Positions 1-10,988 of a DNA stretch of 64,000 bases are shown piece by piece (within the stretch, counting starts at the first letter, position 1; every line of letters begins with the position of its first letter). Below the pieces are notes generated by a model. That model saw only the letters and a list, made by a program, of their open reading frames with translations. It searched no databases and was not told the DNA's origin. Position numbers and translations under genes: made by a program. Source of the stretch: Kitagawia praeruptora (Eukaryota > Streptophyta > Magnoliopsida > Apiales > Apiaceae); assembly GCA_037693485.1 (NCBI GenBank), contig CM075348.1, forward strand, positions 29,878,501-29,942,500, in the 5' to 3' direction.

Positions 1-180
1 AATTGTAGATAATTCCACAAGCTTCGCGTGGACAGTAAGATCGTCAAATTCTGACTTCTGGAACTCAAGATATGGCCCAAACAGTGTTAGACAGCCTGTG
101 TAGCCCAATAATACGAATTTTCTCCTATTTTATCTCCAAAATAGCTCTTTTTGCTCCAAATCCTTCCAAGTCATGAATTC
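1..180 (-). repeat. Diverged LTR fragment of the LARD family
   Basis: Positions 20-100 resemble the LTR segment at 13895-13965 of LARD-1: both contain 'ttcgcgtggac' and then 'aactcaagatatggcccaaa'. The match fades after about 180. It is cut by the window edge, so neither end nor a TSD is visible. Confidence 0.55.
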
Positions 181-616
181 TTTATTTCCTACAATAAAAC
201 AATCAAATCTATTAAATAAAAATCCAAATCAATGCAAATCAATGCAAAACACAATAAATATGAGAATAAAATCATCTAAAATATATATAAAAATATACTC
301 TATCATGTATTCAAGCTTACGCGGGCTAACCCATTGTAAGAAACAGAACACATGTATACTTCCACTTATTTTTCCTCAAGATAAATGCAACAAAATACAG
401 CTTACTTGTAAATTGGGGACCTCTCTGTTTACACTGCGAAACCTGTGCTCGTCATCATAATCCACACTATTGCTTCCTTTAACAACTTCCTAATTTATTG
501 CTGCTGAATAATAGAATCAAATTCTTCACGAATAAGCCGCTAACGATCACTAACCCTGCAAAACAAACATAAAACAGAAGCTAGTTAACGTTAGTATAAT
601 TTCTTTCGTTCGATTC
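181..616. other. Unassigned AT-rich stretch
   Basis: No gene, LTR end or clear repeat is recognised. A 95-codon open frame on the plus strand (173-460) has no recognisable domain and looks incidental. This stretch separates the LTR fragment at the window edge from the repeat-rich 3' region of Tat element 1. Confidence 0.4.
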
Positions 617-623
617 GGGTCAA

Positions 624-785
624 CTCTTGGAAAGGTTGCCTGCTTGGCTCCCAATCCTAATATCTAGGTCCCAACATGCCTCGAGACATGTTGGTTCCTT
701 TTTTCTCTTGGAAAGGTAACCTGCTTGGTTCCCAGTCCTATTCTCTAGGTCCCAACATGCCTCGAGGCATGTTGGTTCCTTTTTG
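624..785. repeat. Two-copy 81-bp tandem repeat
   Basis: Units 624-704 and 705-785 both start with 'ctcttggaaagg' and carry the inverted motif 'acatgcctcgaggcatgt' (perfect in the second unit, one mismatch in the first). They lie in the 3' non-coding region of Tat-1. Confidence 0.8.
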
Positions 786-995
786 TGCCTCGAGGCGATT
801 CTAGGAACCTGTGCGCCGTTCTGGGAGTCCACACAGATTCCTCTTCTTCATGTGTCAGGCTAGACATCTTATGAAGGTAAATGCTAAGGATTTTATCCCT
901 TCTTCCCATGTGCCAAAGGCGGTTCCACATGAGGGAGAGCTTATTAGGCTTCTCTTTAAGAACAAGTGTGCCGGTCTAGGCTCCACACAGGTTCC

Positions 996-1042
996 TTTAG
1001 GTGCCCTTTGTCAGGACTTTAGGTGCCTTTTGTCAGGACTTT
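996..1042. repeat. Two-copy 22-bp tandem repeat
   Basis: The unit 'tttaggtgccctttgtcagg' plus two bases is repeated head to tail with one substitution. Confidence 0.75.
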
Positions 1043-1049
1043 AGAATCA

Positions 1050-1245
1050 CGTGCTCAAGGAACTTGAGGCTTTCAATTCATGCTCAGGAAGCTACCTGAG
1101 GCTTTCGGCTAAAATACTTTGCTCAGTCAGCTGAGGCTTTTCGATCAAATGTGCTCAGGAAGCTACCCGAGGCTTCTCTCAATACATGCTCGGGAAGCTA
1201 CCCAAGGCTTAATTCATGCTCAGGAAGCTACCTGAGGCTTTGGTT
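1050..1245. repeat. Dispersed 'gctcaggaagctacctgagg' repeats
   Basis: Five or so degenerate copies of a roughly 35-40 bp unit occur. Each is built on an imperfect palindrome in which 'caggaagctacctg' is followed by 'aggctt'. It belongs to the repeat-rich 3' region of Tat-1. Confidence 0.7.
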
Positions 1246-1308
1246 CAAGTCAGTCATTCTCAATTTGCATACTTTGTCGAATCACATTCATACTATGCTC
1301 ATACTTTC

Positions 1309-1400
1309 AATGCTACAGGAACCTGTAAGTCAAGGTGACCTGCAAATACAATACAATGCTACAGGAACCTGTTAGCCTAGGTAACCTGCAAATACAATAC
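1309..1400. repeat. Two-copy 46-bp tandem repeat
   Basis: Units 1309-1354 and 1355-1400 both start 'aatgctacaggaacctgt' and end 'ctgcaaatacaatac', with a few substitutions between them. Confidence 0.8.
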
Positions 1401-1483
1401 AAGTACTAAAGCAAGCACTTAAAAAGTTTCAAATTGGCATATGAAATATCAAATCATATCATGCACAATACTGTCTAAGTAGG

Positions 1484-1497
1484 AATACTACCCCCCC
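1484..1497 (-). other. Candidate polypurine tract of Tat-1
   Basis: On the minus strand this reads as a G7 tract (ACTGGGGGGGTAGT) downstream of pol, as expected for plus-strand priming. A second G6 tract lies near 1646-1652. Without a visible 3' LTR neither can be confirmed. Confidence 0.4.
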
Positions 1498-1768
1498 AGT
1501 TCTTTTGGGTAATTATTGTTACGTTAAAGAACTATTAAGGAGCTATAGCTGCAAAGAATGCACTCAAAATATCCAACGTAGAGCTATCTATCGCTCAGTA
1601 CTTTAAAAAGAAATCGTCTTGCAAGTAGGGAGGTTCACATCAAGTACCCCCCAAGTACATGCATACTCAAATACTGAAATCAAAATGCTGGTCAGCTATA
1701 ACTAATAAGCTGCCTTTATTCTTGGGCTGAAAGAGCCTTACTTTTCCTAAGAAAAACACATAAAAGAG

Positions 1769-4700
1769 TTACTGATAATACTTCTTGAGATATTCTGCAT
1801 TCCAAGCTCTCGGAATGAGGTTCCCATCCATATCCATCAAGTGGTAGGTTCCTTCCCAAATTGCTGACTTTATCTGGTAAGGTCCCTCCCAATTCGCTCC
1901 AAAAGCTCCATGTGCCAGAACCCTGGTATTTGGCATGACTTTTCTCAGAACTAGGTCTCCAACTTTAAAAGGTCTTGCCTTCACCTTTTTGTTGTAATAC
2001 CTTCGAACTCTCTGTTGATATGCTGCTAACTTCACTTGCGAATCTGCTCTCAACTCTTCGACCATGTCCAAATACAGTCTATGATTGACCTCATTGTTCT
2101 CGGGGTCAAAATACTTTCTTCTCAGGGAACCTGTTCCAACTTCCACAGGTACCATAGCTTCACAACCATAAGCAAGAGTAAAAGGAGACTCACCAGTTGT
2201 AGTTCTAGGCGTGGTGTTATACAACCACAAGACTCCAGGAAGCTCCTCTAGCCAGCTTCCTTTCTTATCTTCAGGCCTTGTCTTCAAAGTATGCTTGATA
2301 ATCTTGTTCACCGCTTCAGTCTGTCCATTACTCTGTGGATAGTACACTGCTGAAAATGCCTTCTGAATTCCAAACTGCTCATACAACCCTCTAAGCTCTC
2401 TACTATAAAACTGCTTCCCGTTATCAGAAATCAGCTTCTGCGGAATGCCAAATCTGCATACAATGGCTCGAAACACAAACTCAGTCAATTTTGATGCTGT
2501 AATCTTAGCAAGTGGTTCTGCTTCTGCCCACTTTGTGAAGTAATCAACTGCAACCACTACATATTTCACTCCTCCTTTTCCTTTCGGGAGTTCTCCAATG
2601 AGGTCTATCCCCCAAACGGCGAATGGCCAAGGACTAACAATCTGTTTGATAGGTGCTACAGGACGACTATCAAAATTTGCAAACCTCTGACAATTACTGC
2701 ATGCCTGTACGAATTTGGTAGCATCTGCTTTGATGGTTGGCCAATAATATCCTTGTCGAAGGACCTTCATGGCTAAAGAATTACCCCCGAGTGATTTCCA
2801 CATACTCCTTCATGAATCTCCTCGAGGATGTACTTGCATTGTTCTCCAGCTACACACTTGAGCAAAGGTTGATTGAATCCTCGTCTATACAGAACTCCAT
2901 CATAGATTACATACTTGGCTGCGTGATACCTCAGCTTCCTGGCATCATCTTGACTAGGAGGTAGCTCCCCTTTATCCAGGAAACGATGTATTGGGGTCAT
3001 CCAGGAATCTTCAACTGGAAACTCGATGTCCATCACTTCTTCTTTGAGAACACTAGGTTGCTCCTGAATCTGAAGTGGGATTACCCCCAATAATGTGGAT
3101 TCTCTCTGAGATCCTAGCTTGGCTAATACATCTGCATTGGTATTTTTCCCTCGAGGTATTTGATCTAGCTTCACCTTTTTGAACCTCGCGATCAACTCCT
3201 GGGAGTACCTCAAATACAAGTCTGTTCGTGGACCTCTCGCCTAAAAACCACCACGAATCTGCCAAACTACTAACATCGAATCACTGAACACTCTGATATT
3301 CTCAACTTTCATCTCCAAGGCTAGCTTGAGACCTGCAATCAATGCCTCATACTCTGCATCATTGTTCGTGGCTCTAAAAGCAAAATGAATCGAGCTATAG
3401 AGTTGGTGTCCTTCTGGACTAACTAGATCTATGCCTGCACCTGCTCCACCACTGTTAGCAGCTCCATCTACATACAGTGTCCACCAGGGTGCACAGTTGT
3501 CATTCTCTGTCTCTTCTTCCACCACCTCTTTTGGCCCCTCCTGGCCAGTAACCTCCACATGAGGTGGAAACTCGATTAAGAAATCTGCTAGAGCTTGAGC
3601 TTTGATTACTGTCTTTGGCTTGTATTCTATGTCAAACTGTCCTAACTCCACAGCCCACTTTAACATTCTCCCAGAAGTTTCTGGCCTATGCATCACTTGC
3701 TTAAGTGGATATGAGGTTCTTACCTCAATCTTGTGAGCTTGGAAGTAAGGTCGCAGCTTCCTGGAAGCTAGAATCAATGCGAAAACCAGCTTCTCCATTC
3801 CTGTATACCTCGTTTCTGCATCAAGTAACCTTTTACTAACATAGTAGACTGGGCTCTGCTGTCCATTCTCTTCTCGAACCAGAACTACACTAATGGAATA
3901 CTCTGATACGGCCAAGTAAAGTATCAATGTTTCTCCATCCACAGGTTTGGCTAACAGTGGGGGGCTCCCCAAATGCTCCTTTAACTTTCCAAATGCTATC
4001 TCACATTCTGTTGTCCACTCGAATTTGCTTCCTTTCTTTATAGCTTTAAAGAACTCCTGACACTTATCAGTGGACTTCGAGATGAATCTGTTCAAGGCTG
4101 CAACTCTCCCTGTAAGGGACTGAACCTCTCTCACAGTCCTTGGTGACCTCATATCAATCAATGCTTTTATCTTGGCTGGGTTGGCTTCGATACCTCTGTG
4201 ATTCACCATGAAACCCAGAAACTTTCCTGATTCTACCCCGAACACACATTTTTTAGGGTTCAGCTTCATTCTGTACTTTCGCAAGATTCCAAACATTTCT
4301 TCTAAGTGCTTTACATGGTCAACAGCTTCCTTGGATTTGACTAGCATATCATCCATATATACTTCCATAGTATGGCCAATTTGGTCTTTAAACATCATAT
4401 TCACTAACCGTTGGTATGTGGCTCCAGCATTAATCAATCCAAATGGCATGCATACATAGCAATAAAGACCTCTATCCGTAATAAAAGAAGTATGCTCTTG
4501 GTCAGGTTCATACATAGGGATTTGATTGTAACCTGAATATGCATCCATGAAGCTGAGGAGGGCATGTCCAGCTGTTGCATCCACTAACTGATCAATCCGT
4601 GGCAGTGGGAAACTGTCCTTCGGGCATGCTTTGTTGAGATCTGTGAAGTCCACACAGGTTCTCCATTTCCCATTAGGTTTCTTTACCAAAACAGGGTTTG

Positions 4701-6222
4701 CCAACCATACTGGGTAGAAAGATTCTTTAACCAATCCTACATCCAATAACCTGTCGACCTCTTCTTTCAACGCTTGAGCTCTTTCTCCACTAACTGGTCT
4801 TCGCTTCTGTCTCACTCCTTTCTTTTCTGGATCAATATTCAACTTATGACACATGAACCTTGGATCTATCCCTTCCATATCTGCGTGACACCATGCAAAC
4901 ACATCCAGGTTCTTGCCCAAAAAGGTAATAAGAGATTCCTTCAAGGCTGGGTCGAGTTGAGCTCCAATCTTTAACACTTTTGTACTATCTTTGTCACTTA
5001 TCTTCACATCCAACGTTTCACCAGCTGGTCCAGCCTTGACCATGGTTTTTGGCATTCGAGGATCTAAGTCTACCTCCATCTCTGTGGTTGATTCCCCTAG
5101 AGGTTCCTGGTGTGTAGACGGTTCTTGAACTTTAGGCATGACATTCCTTCTTTTTGATACTGGCTGACTGTCTTCACTAATTTCGTCATGTTTCAGTTTT
5201 CTAGATCTCTCTTCATCCAATCCTTCTGTCATACACACATCACCATCCTTATCCATAGGGGGTGCATTTTCTATCAGCAAGTAGGGGGTATCCGGTCCCC
5301 GAAAAACTGGAATCTCAGCATGAGGTTCCTCTTCTATAATCTCTTCAATTCTTATAACTTTACAGGATGCTGGCACAAAACCTTCCAAGGGCGGACTACG
5401 CAGGTCGAGCGTTATTTTGTCTGGGTTCTTTCCTGGAAAATCATCAGGAACCTCGTCCATGGGTTCAGGCAATTTGGCAGCCTTAGCAACATGTTGCAAA
5501 GCTTTGGTGTAGCACTCTCTAGACTCATACTGACATCCTCGAACTACACCAATTCCATTTGGTGTTGGGAACTTCATAGTTAGGTGGTAAATGGAGGTTA
5601 CCACCCTCATCTCTTTCAAGACGGGTCTTCCCAGAATAGCATTGTAGTTCATATTCTCCTCTATAACGATGAATTCTGCCAGCTGTGTAATGCAACATGG
5701 TTTGTTACCTAGAGTTACTGGTAAACGAATCTTACCTTTGATAGGAACCTGATTATTAGTGAATCCATACAAGGTATCCTTTGTTGGAGTTAAGTCTTTA
5801 TCTAGAAAATGCATCTTCTTGAAAGCTGAGTAAGATAACAGGTTTACAGAGCTTCCATTATCAACTAGCACTCGATGAACCTCATAAGACCCGATTCCTG
5901 CCTCGACCACTAAAGCATCGGTATGGGGATGGTGCACCCAAGAAGCATCTGCTTCAGTGAAAGTAATATCTACATCCTCTCCTTCAAACAGCTTTGGAGA
6001 CCTCTGTGACAGATTATAAACACTGGTCAAAGGACGTTCTTTAGCTTCACGGGTATATCTCTCCATGGCGCTCCTGCTACTTCCTCCAATGTGGGGACCT
6101 CCTATAATTGTGCGTATGCACCCAGCCTTAGGTGGTCCCTCCATCACAACAGGTTCTTGTGTCTGTGCCTTCTGAGTCTTCTCATCTCTATACTTTTTTG
6201 CCTTCTTGAGCCACCCATTCAC
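1769..6222 (-). pseudogene. pol: Tat-1 pol polyprotein (broken)
   Basis: The open part from 6222 to 3241 (993 aa, frame opening at a GTG) holds the aspartic protease (VDNGSSVNLL), reverse transcriptase (YMDDM active site), RNase H, and the start of a second RNase H (LYVDGAANSGGAG). A TAG near 3243 interrupts the second RNase H, which resumes in the same frame at 3219. At about 2785-2795 a G run is one base short, putting the integrase (2803-1769) in another frame. The integrase keeps its zinc-binding HHCC region and all three catalytic acids: GIDLIG, ISDNGKQF and NGQTEAVN. No chromodomain is seen at the end. Gag overlaps pol by 35 nt in a different frame. Confidence 0.88.
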
Positions 6223-7791
6223 TTAACTGCCCTTGTCTGATTAGAGTTTCAATTAGGTCCCTGAGGTGACGGCAGTCTGCAGTATTATGCCCATTGTTAT
6301 CATGGAAGTCACAGTATGGACGCTCATTCTTATTCCCTGGAGGACCAGTTTTGAAAGGCTTCTTAAACCACGAGGACTTTTCATTCACCGCGTAAATGTG
6401 ATCGATTGGAGCTACCAAAGGGGTGAAAGTTTCATAGACAGTTCTCTCATGTTTGTTGTTATTATAGGAAGCTGGTGGCGGGACCTGACTCATGACAGGT
6501 CTAGTAGGATTCACAGCTTCAGCTTCAGGCTTTACCTGGGATGTACGACTAACCACCTTCTTACTGTCATGACCATTGGGGCTTCTTGGTCTCGACCTCT
6601 TGCTTCCACTTTGCCTTACGAAATCTGGATCCTTCTTTAACTCGGCCAGAGATTCCTCCACAAGACGAAAAGGTTCTGCCTGGGCATAAAAATCTGCCAA
6701 CGTCTCTGGTTCTTTTCCTTGAAGTGCTTTCCAAAAGTCTGAGCCTCCTTTGACTCCAGCAATTAAGAAATTCTTTATGGTTTCCTCAGATGCTTTCCTA
6801 ACCTTCGGAACCTCTGCATTGAACCTCTTGAAGTATTCTGTCAATGTCTCACTAGGTCTTTGCATGATGTTGGCTAAGGTATTGGTAGGTGGTGCGAATG
6901 CAACGGATGCTCTGAATTGAGTGACGAAGAGCTTCCCCATACTCGCCCAAGAACCAATCGAATCGGCAGGTAACCTCTTGAACCATTAATGGGCTCCACC
7001 CTGTAGAGTTGCAGCCAGTAACCTGCATCTGGTGGCTTCCTTCACTTGATAGACATCCATCTCTGTGTCGAAACGACTGAGGTATTCAATGGGGTCAGTA
7101 GTTCCATCGAACTTCAACTCATTCGAAGGCCTGTAAGACCTAGGTAGAGCCGACTTTCGAACCTTCTTGGTGAAAGGAGAAGCAGTTATAGGATTCACAC
7201 TAAGATTCTTTTCGTCCTTGAGCTGAGCCAAAATTTTCTTGATATCTTCTGCTGTCACCTCCCCAGTAGCTTCCGCCTTTGTCTTTTTGCTCGTTCCTTC
7301 CTCCTCTTTCGACTCTGCAGTGCTTGATTCTTTAGTAACCTCGTCTGAATCTGTGTTTTCTTCTTCAATTATCTCAATAGATGGGTCTTTATCTTTCTTC
7401 TTTTTCTGTGAGGAACCTCCAGTCTTGGTCTTCTTCTTTCCCTTGGACCCTGTACGGCCCTTACTAAAAGTTTTACTCTTCTCAGGATTCTCTAGTTCTT
7501 CATCACCATTATTCTGCTTTGGTTCTTCACCATCTTCTAGAACCTCCTCTCCATCCTCAGATTCTTCTGTCTCGGAGTAACCTTCGACTTCTTGCCTTTC
7601 TTTGCCTTCTTTTTCTTCTTTTTGCTTGAAGCCTTCTCCAAAGTCGACAATCGTTCTCCCACAGTCTTTAAGATTTCCATCATAGCTGCTTTGGTAACCT
7701 TCGGTGCTTTGTGAGAAGATTTGTTCCCATCGTGAATCTGTCGCTCTGAACGGGTTGCTTCGCTATCAGAGTTGCCTGTCATCTTTTCCAC
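6188..7791 (-). pseudogene. gag: Tat-1 gag (broken)
   Basis: Three open pieces belong together. 7791-7537 is a lysine-rich N-terminus. After a frameshift near 7540-7590 an acidic stretch leads into 7258-6986, and 6940-6188 follows in the same frame past one TAA. The middle pieces are the capsid-like retrotransposon gag domain (DGTTDPIEYLSRF, then LTEYFKRFN). The end carries the Tat-type zinc knuckle CDFHDNNGHNTADC. The final codons run through GGC AAA AAA GTA TAG, where pol is open in the -1 frame. Confidence 0.82.
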
Positions 7792-7810
7792 TCTTAAGAT
7801 GTTAACTATC

Positions 7811-7828
7811 CCCTCCTTCTAGCGCCAA
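7811..7828 (-). other. Primer binding site of Tat-1
   Basis: Next to the 5' LTR the minus strand reads TTGGCGCTAGAAGGAGGG. The same TTGGCGCTAGAAGGAG follows the 5' LTR of Tat-3 at 34281. Confidence 0.75.
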
Positions 7829-8692
7829 TGTTGATGAGTGGATTTCGTAACAACTTTTGAGAGGTTTACGGGTAGTTGTATAGGCTAGCGATCAACTATT
7901 CTGTGAAAGGTTTGGGTTGTGTTTGTGGGGGTTGAGCTGTGCTCGAGGGTGTCTCCAATAATCTCAAGTGCCTTTAGAGAAAATTAGAGAACTTAATGCG
8001 TCTTCCCCTTGAGGTGCCTACGTACCCTTGTATATATAGGGATCAAGCTTACGTAGTTCTAACGTGATTCTGTCTCTTGCTAGAATAGCTGTATTCGGTC
8101 ACCTAGTTCGTGTAGGACTCAGGTTCCTTTAGAGCCTTCCACGAACTAGTTGGCTAAGTAGAATAGAACTCGAGTTCGTACCCTACTATAATTATCTCAT
8201 TGATCAGAGATATTCTAGGATCATCTGCGCCCTAGAATTATACTCCAATATCAATTCGTTTATCTGTTCTAGATGGCTTCTAGAACCTTCTGTTGGCAAC
8301 TCGTAGGAACCTGGTACTCAGGAACCTATATCTCAGGAGCCTGTTTCTCAGGAACCTCCTTATTTCGGGACATATCACTTAGGGACCTCCCTTTAGGCAT
8401 CAGTACCTACACAAATAACAAACTGGTTAGACTGGATAGCTCTTCACATGCTCTTGTCATCTCTATGGCTGTTGTTATGCGAACTCGAACTCTTCCGCTG
8501 GGAGGAATCTGGTCTTCTAATGCTCAGCTCAGCTTCCTGACCATTGGGAACCTCCAGATACTCATACTTCCTTAGTCATTTCTTCTATCTGATCTTCATA
8601 ACTCGTACTGGATTCACCTTTTAGCTCATATGGACTGAACCCTAAGGCCTAATGGGCCTAAATCCAGCCCATGATGAATTTGGGCACAACAA
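7829..8692 (-). repeat. 5' LTR of Tat-1
   Basis: On the plus strand it begins TGTTGATGAG and ends GGGCACAACA, so the element-sense LTR runs TGTTG...CAACA, 864 bp. The base sequence directly right of it, AAATG at 8693-8697, is the presumed TSD; its partner is not in the window. The LTR is rich in 'aggaacct' motifs (8290-8400), which recur in the 3' region at 600-1400. Confidence 0.75.
8031..8038 (-). promoter_or_regulatory. TATA box in Tat-1 5' LTR
   Basis: TATATATA in the minus-strand sense of the LTR, about 200 bp upstream of the PBS, in the place expected of an LTR promoter. Confidence 0.5.
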
Positions 8693-8849
8693 AATGCAAG
8701 AAATTAGAATTTATGGACTAAAATGCAATAACTAGATAGTTATCTTCCTAAATTGCAAAGAAATGAAAATTTAAGGTGTAACATACAAGAATTAAACAAA
8801 TTAAGGACTAAAATGCAAGAAATTAGAATTTATGTGCTAAAATGCAAAC
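8693..8849. repeat. Short direct repeat beside the Tat-1 LTR
   Basis: 'aaatgcaagaaattagaatt' with the bases 'tatg' following occurs at 8693 and again near 8813, each within a 'ggactaaaatgcaa' context. No gene is seen here. Confidence 0.6.
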
Positions 8850-9290
8850 CTTTTTTATACATATTTTTACGCTCGGTCTCAGCCAACCTCAAATCATGCC
8901 ACCGTCTCATCCAATATGGAAGCAGTGTGGAAAGCTCCGTATGAATAACAACACAACCATTAACAGGCAAACCCAATATCATGTAAACATCCTCTAGAGT
9001 GATGGTCATCTCACCAAATGGGAAATGAAAGGTATTGGTCTCTGGCCTAAACCTCTCCACCAACGCCGTGATCAATCGGATGTCGTTCTGGGGAATCGAG
9101 CGTGGGTTAGTAAACGCTCGGAAACCCCAGTCTATCAGCAAACTAACCTGGGTCTCATCAAATACCCACTCGTCGAGGTTGTCTATCAACTGGCGGACAT
9201 CCAAATTCTCCCGATCACCCCCTGCCATATGTGACTGCTAATATGATCATCATACATGGTCAAGAGGGACCTATCGAGAGGCCCGCACTG
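8830..9290 (-). pseudogene. Plant mobile domain (PMD) protein fragment
   Basis: The 132-aa frame 9228-8830 contains a recognisable plant mobile domain motif (FPFGEMTITLEDVYMILGLPVNG) and the preceding region with LIDNLDEWVFDETQVSLLIDWGFRAF. Upstream, another frame supplies a likely true N-terminus from about 9290 (MDMQCGPLDRSLLTMYDDH) and ends in HIWQG, joining the main frame near 9220 by a one-base shift. The C-terminal part of the domain is missing after about 8865. PMD genes occur as host genes (MAIN family) and inside DNA and LTR transposons; this looks like a frameshifted, truncated transposon-borne copy. Confidence 0.7.
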
Positions 9291-10130
9291 CATATCCATA
9301 GTATCTACAATGTGCAAAATCAAAGAAATAAGGCACATTTCATAAACATGTACCAAATTTGGCTAAAATTATCATTCCATGAAGACATATTTAAAACAAG
9401 AATAAATTAACAATGAATATCATTTATCAAATAAAATGCAGTAATGATAACATTAATTAATCAAAATTCGAATTAATAAATCATATTAATTCATAAATTC
9501 GAATTTAAACCTCAAAAATTCAAATTAATAATTCAAAAATTCGAATTAAAATTTCCACAACTCATAAAAAAAATTTATAATTATAATTTCATAATTATAA
9601 ACCCTAATAATTTGAATTAATTCATAGTTTAATAAAAAATCGGATAATAATTCGAATCATAATTCTACATTGGGCAATTCGAGCTAATTCAACCTAATTG
9701 AAGATGAGAAACCCTAATTTCAACTCAATTGAGGGTAAAAGCCCTAATTTCAAACTAATTCAAACCAAAAATGGGTAAAATTTTAATTATAAACCCTAAT
9801 AATTCGATTTAATTCATGATTTTAACTAAAATGAAGCAAATAAACACCACCCACAGTTAAAAACGAATCAAACCATGTAAATATAATCGTGAGTAGCAAT
9901 GTATATAGTAGTGTGTGTGTGTGTGTGTGTGTGTGTATGTATAACTATGTACGTGTGTGGGTAAGTACCAATTAGAAGATATCTAGAGGAGGAAGATCGC
10001 CTGAGATTAGTTGGCTCTGTGTGTTAATCGCCCGGAATTGGCTGGAAATCGCCTGAGAGTCGCCTGTGTTTAATTAGGGTTTAGTTCGGGTCACGGTAAC
10101 CGCAATGGGTGATTGTATATTTTCTCGACT
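9291..10130. other. AT-rich non-coding stretch upstream of the PMD fragment
   Basis: It is rich in short repeated 'attcgaatt' and 'aaccctaat' words. A GT microsatellite lies within it. No coding region is supported. Confidence 0.5.
9911..9936. repeat. (GT)13 microsatellite
   Basis: An uninterrupted GT run of 26 bases followed by 'atgtat'. Confidence 0.9.
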
Positions 10131-10313
10131 CCGCATTGTATCATTGCGACAGCCGAATTAAGGGTAAAAATGTAATTGCATGTTTTTAGACATCCGCAAT
10201 GTTTCATTGCGGCATCCACTAAGGGTAAAAACGTAATTTCAGATTTCCATTCCTCCGCATTGTATCATTGCTGCAGTATTTTGGAGGGTGAAAACGTAAT
10301 TTCATATTTTACT
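10131..10313. repeat. Three diverged ~60-bp tandem units
   Basis: Units starting at 10131, 10194 and 10255 each begin with 'ccgca(t/a)tgt(a/t)tcattgc' and then contain 'agggt(a/g)aaaa(a/c)gtaattt' or a close variant. The CCGCAATG word also occurs at 10108 and in the hairpin at 10643-10709, so these may be subterminal repeats of one DNA transposon. Confidence 0.7.
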
Positions 10314-10642
10314 GGTTTCTATATTTGAAATTAACAGTTTTTATTAATTTATTATTTTTTATAAATTTTATTAAATATAAAACTATAATAATTTATTTAA
10401 AGTTTTATGTAACAATTTAAATTTTATAAACATTTTATATTTTATTATGTATTAATTTACCATTTTCTATTAATTTTAATAAATAATAAATATAAAAATA
10501 TAATAACGTAAAATGATATGTAATACTGTTTTGAGGATAATTAACAAAACGTTTATTTGGTGTACTAGTTAAGTTGTTGTTACCATTGGAGAAGGTCCTG
10601 AGATCGACTCTACAAAATATAAAGCTTTTTTTTATTTAAAAA

Positions 10643-10709
10643 CACTATCGCAAGCCTTCATTGCGGCAGGTTGTGTTTTTCCCTACCGCAATGAACACTT
10701 GCGACAGTG
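10643..10709. repeat. 67-bp imperfect terminal-repeat hairpin (CACT...AGTG)
   Basis: The left arm CACTATCGCAAGCCTTCATT is the near reverse complement of the right arm ending GCGACAGTG. Both arms also carry CCGCAATGAA. It looks like two fused transposon ends or a very small MITE of a CACTA-like family. Confidence 0.55.
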
Positions 10710-10988
10710 TACGAGCTGGTGGTTGCGCACCATTTTCCAATCAACGGTGGCTATGTAAGTGCACCCATTAAAGATATTATGTTTCCAAATTATGTAAATA
10801 TATAATTAAATTTTAAATAATTTTTGAAATAAGAAAAAATTAAAAGATAAGAACGTATGAATTATATATTAGAAAATAATTTCGCTAATAAGTTCCTTCG
10901 TTCATCCGACCATATTAAATTTTTCCTGAACTTTCAATCTTAATTTTTTTACATTTTCCTAATTTTCAAGAGTAGTAATCTATATCTA
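10710..10988. other. AT-rich stretch without recognised features
   Basis: No ORF, repeat end or RNA gene is supported here. Confidence 0.4.

Larger units (their letters stand above)
617..8692 (-). mobile_element. Tat-lineage Ty3/gypsy retrotransposon 1 (partial, decayed)
   Basis: A gypsy element reads right to left: 5' LTR (7829-8692), PBS, gag, then pol with protease, RT, RNase H, archaeal-type RNase H and integrase, then a long non-coding 3' region with tandem repeats. The extra RNase H after the RT-associated one is the mark of the Tat (Ogre/Retand-type) lineage. No copy of the 5' LTR is found to the left, so the 3' LTR is outside the window or lost. The left limit given is where the tandem repeats start. 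At least two nonsense codons and two frameshifts break the coding region, so it is not autonomous. Confidence 0.85.

Noticed and set aside
1..1768. Search for the Tat-1 3' LTR
   Set aside because: No stretch matches the 5' LTR ends (TGTTGATGAG or GGGCACAACA); only shared 'aggaacct' words, not enough to call an LTR.
7239..7580. 113-aa Ser-rich plus-strand frame
   Set aside because: It is the complement of the acidic, Glu-rich part of the Tat-1 gag.
10555..10616. tRNA-like or SINE-like words ('tggtgtactagttaag' and 'gagatcgactct')
   Set aside because: They resemble A and B boxes of pol III promoters, but no cloverleaf, tail or TSD could be drawn.
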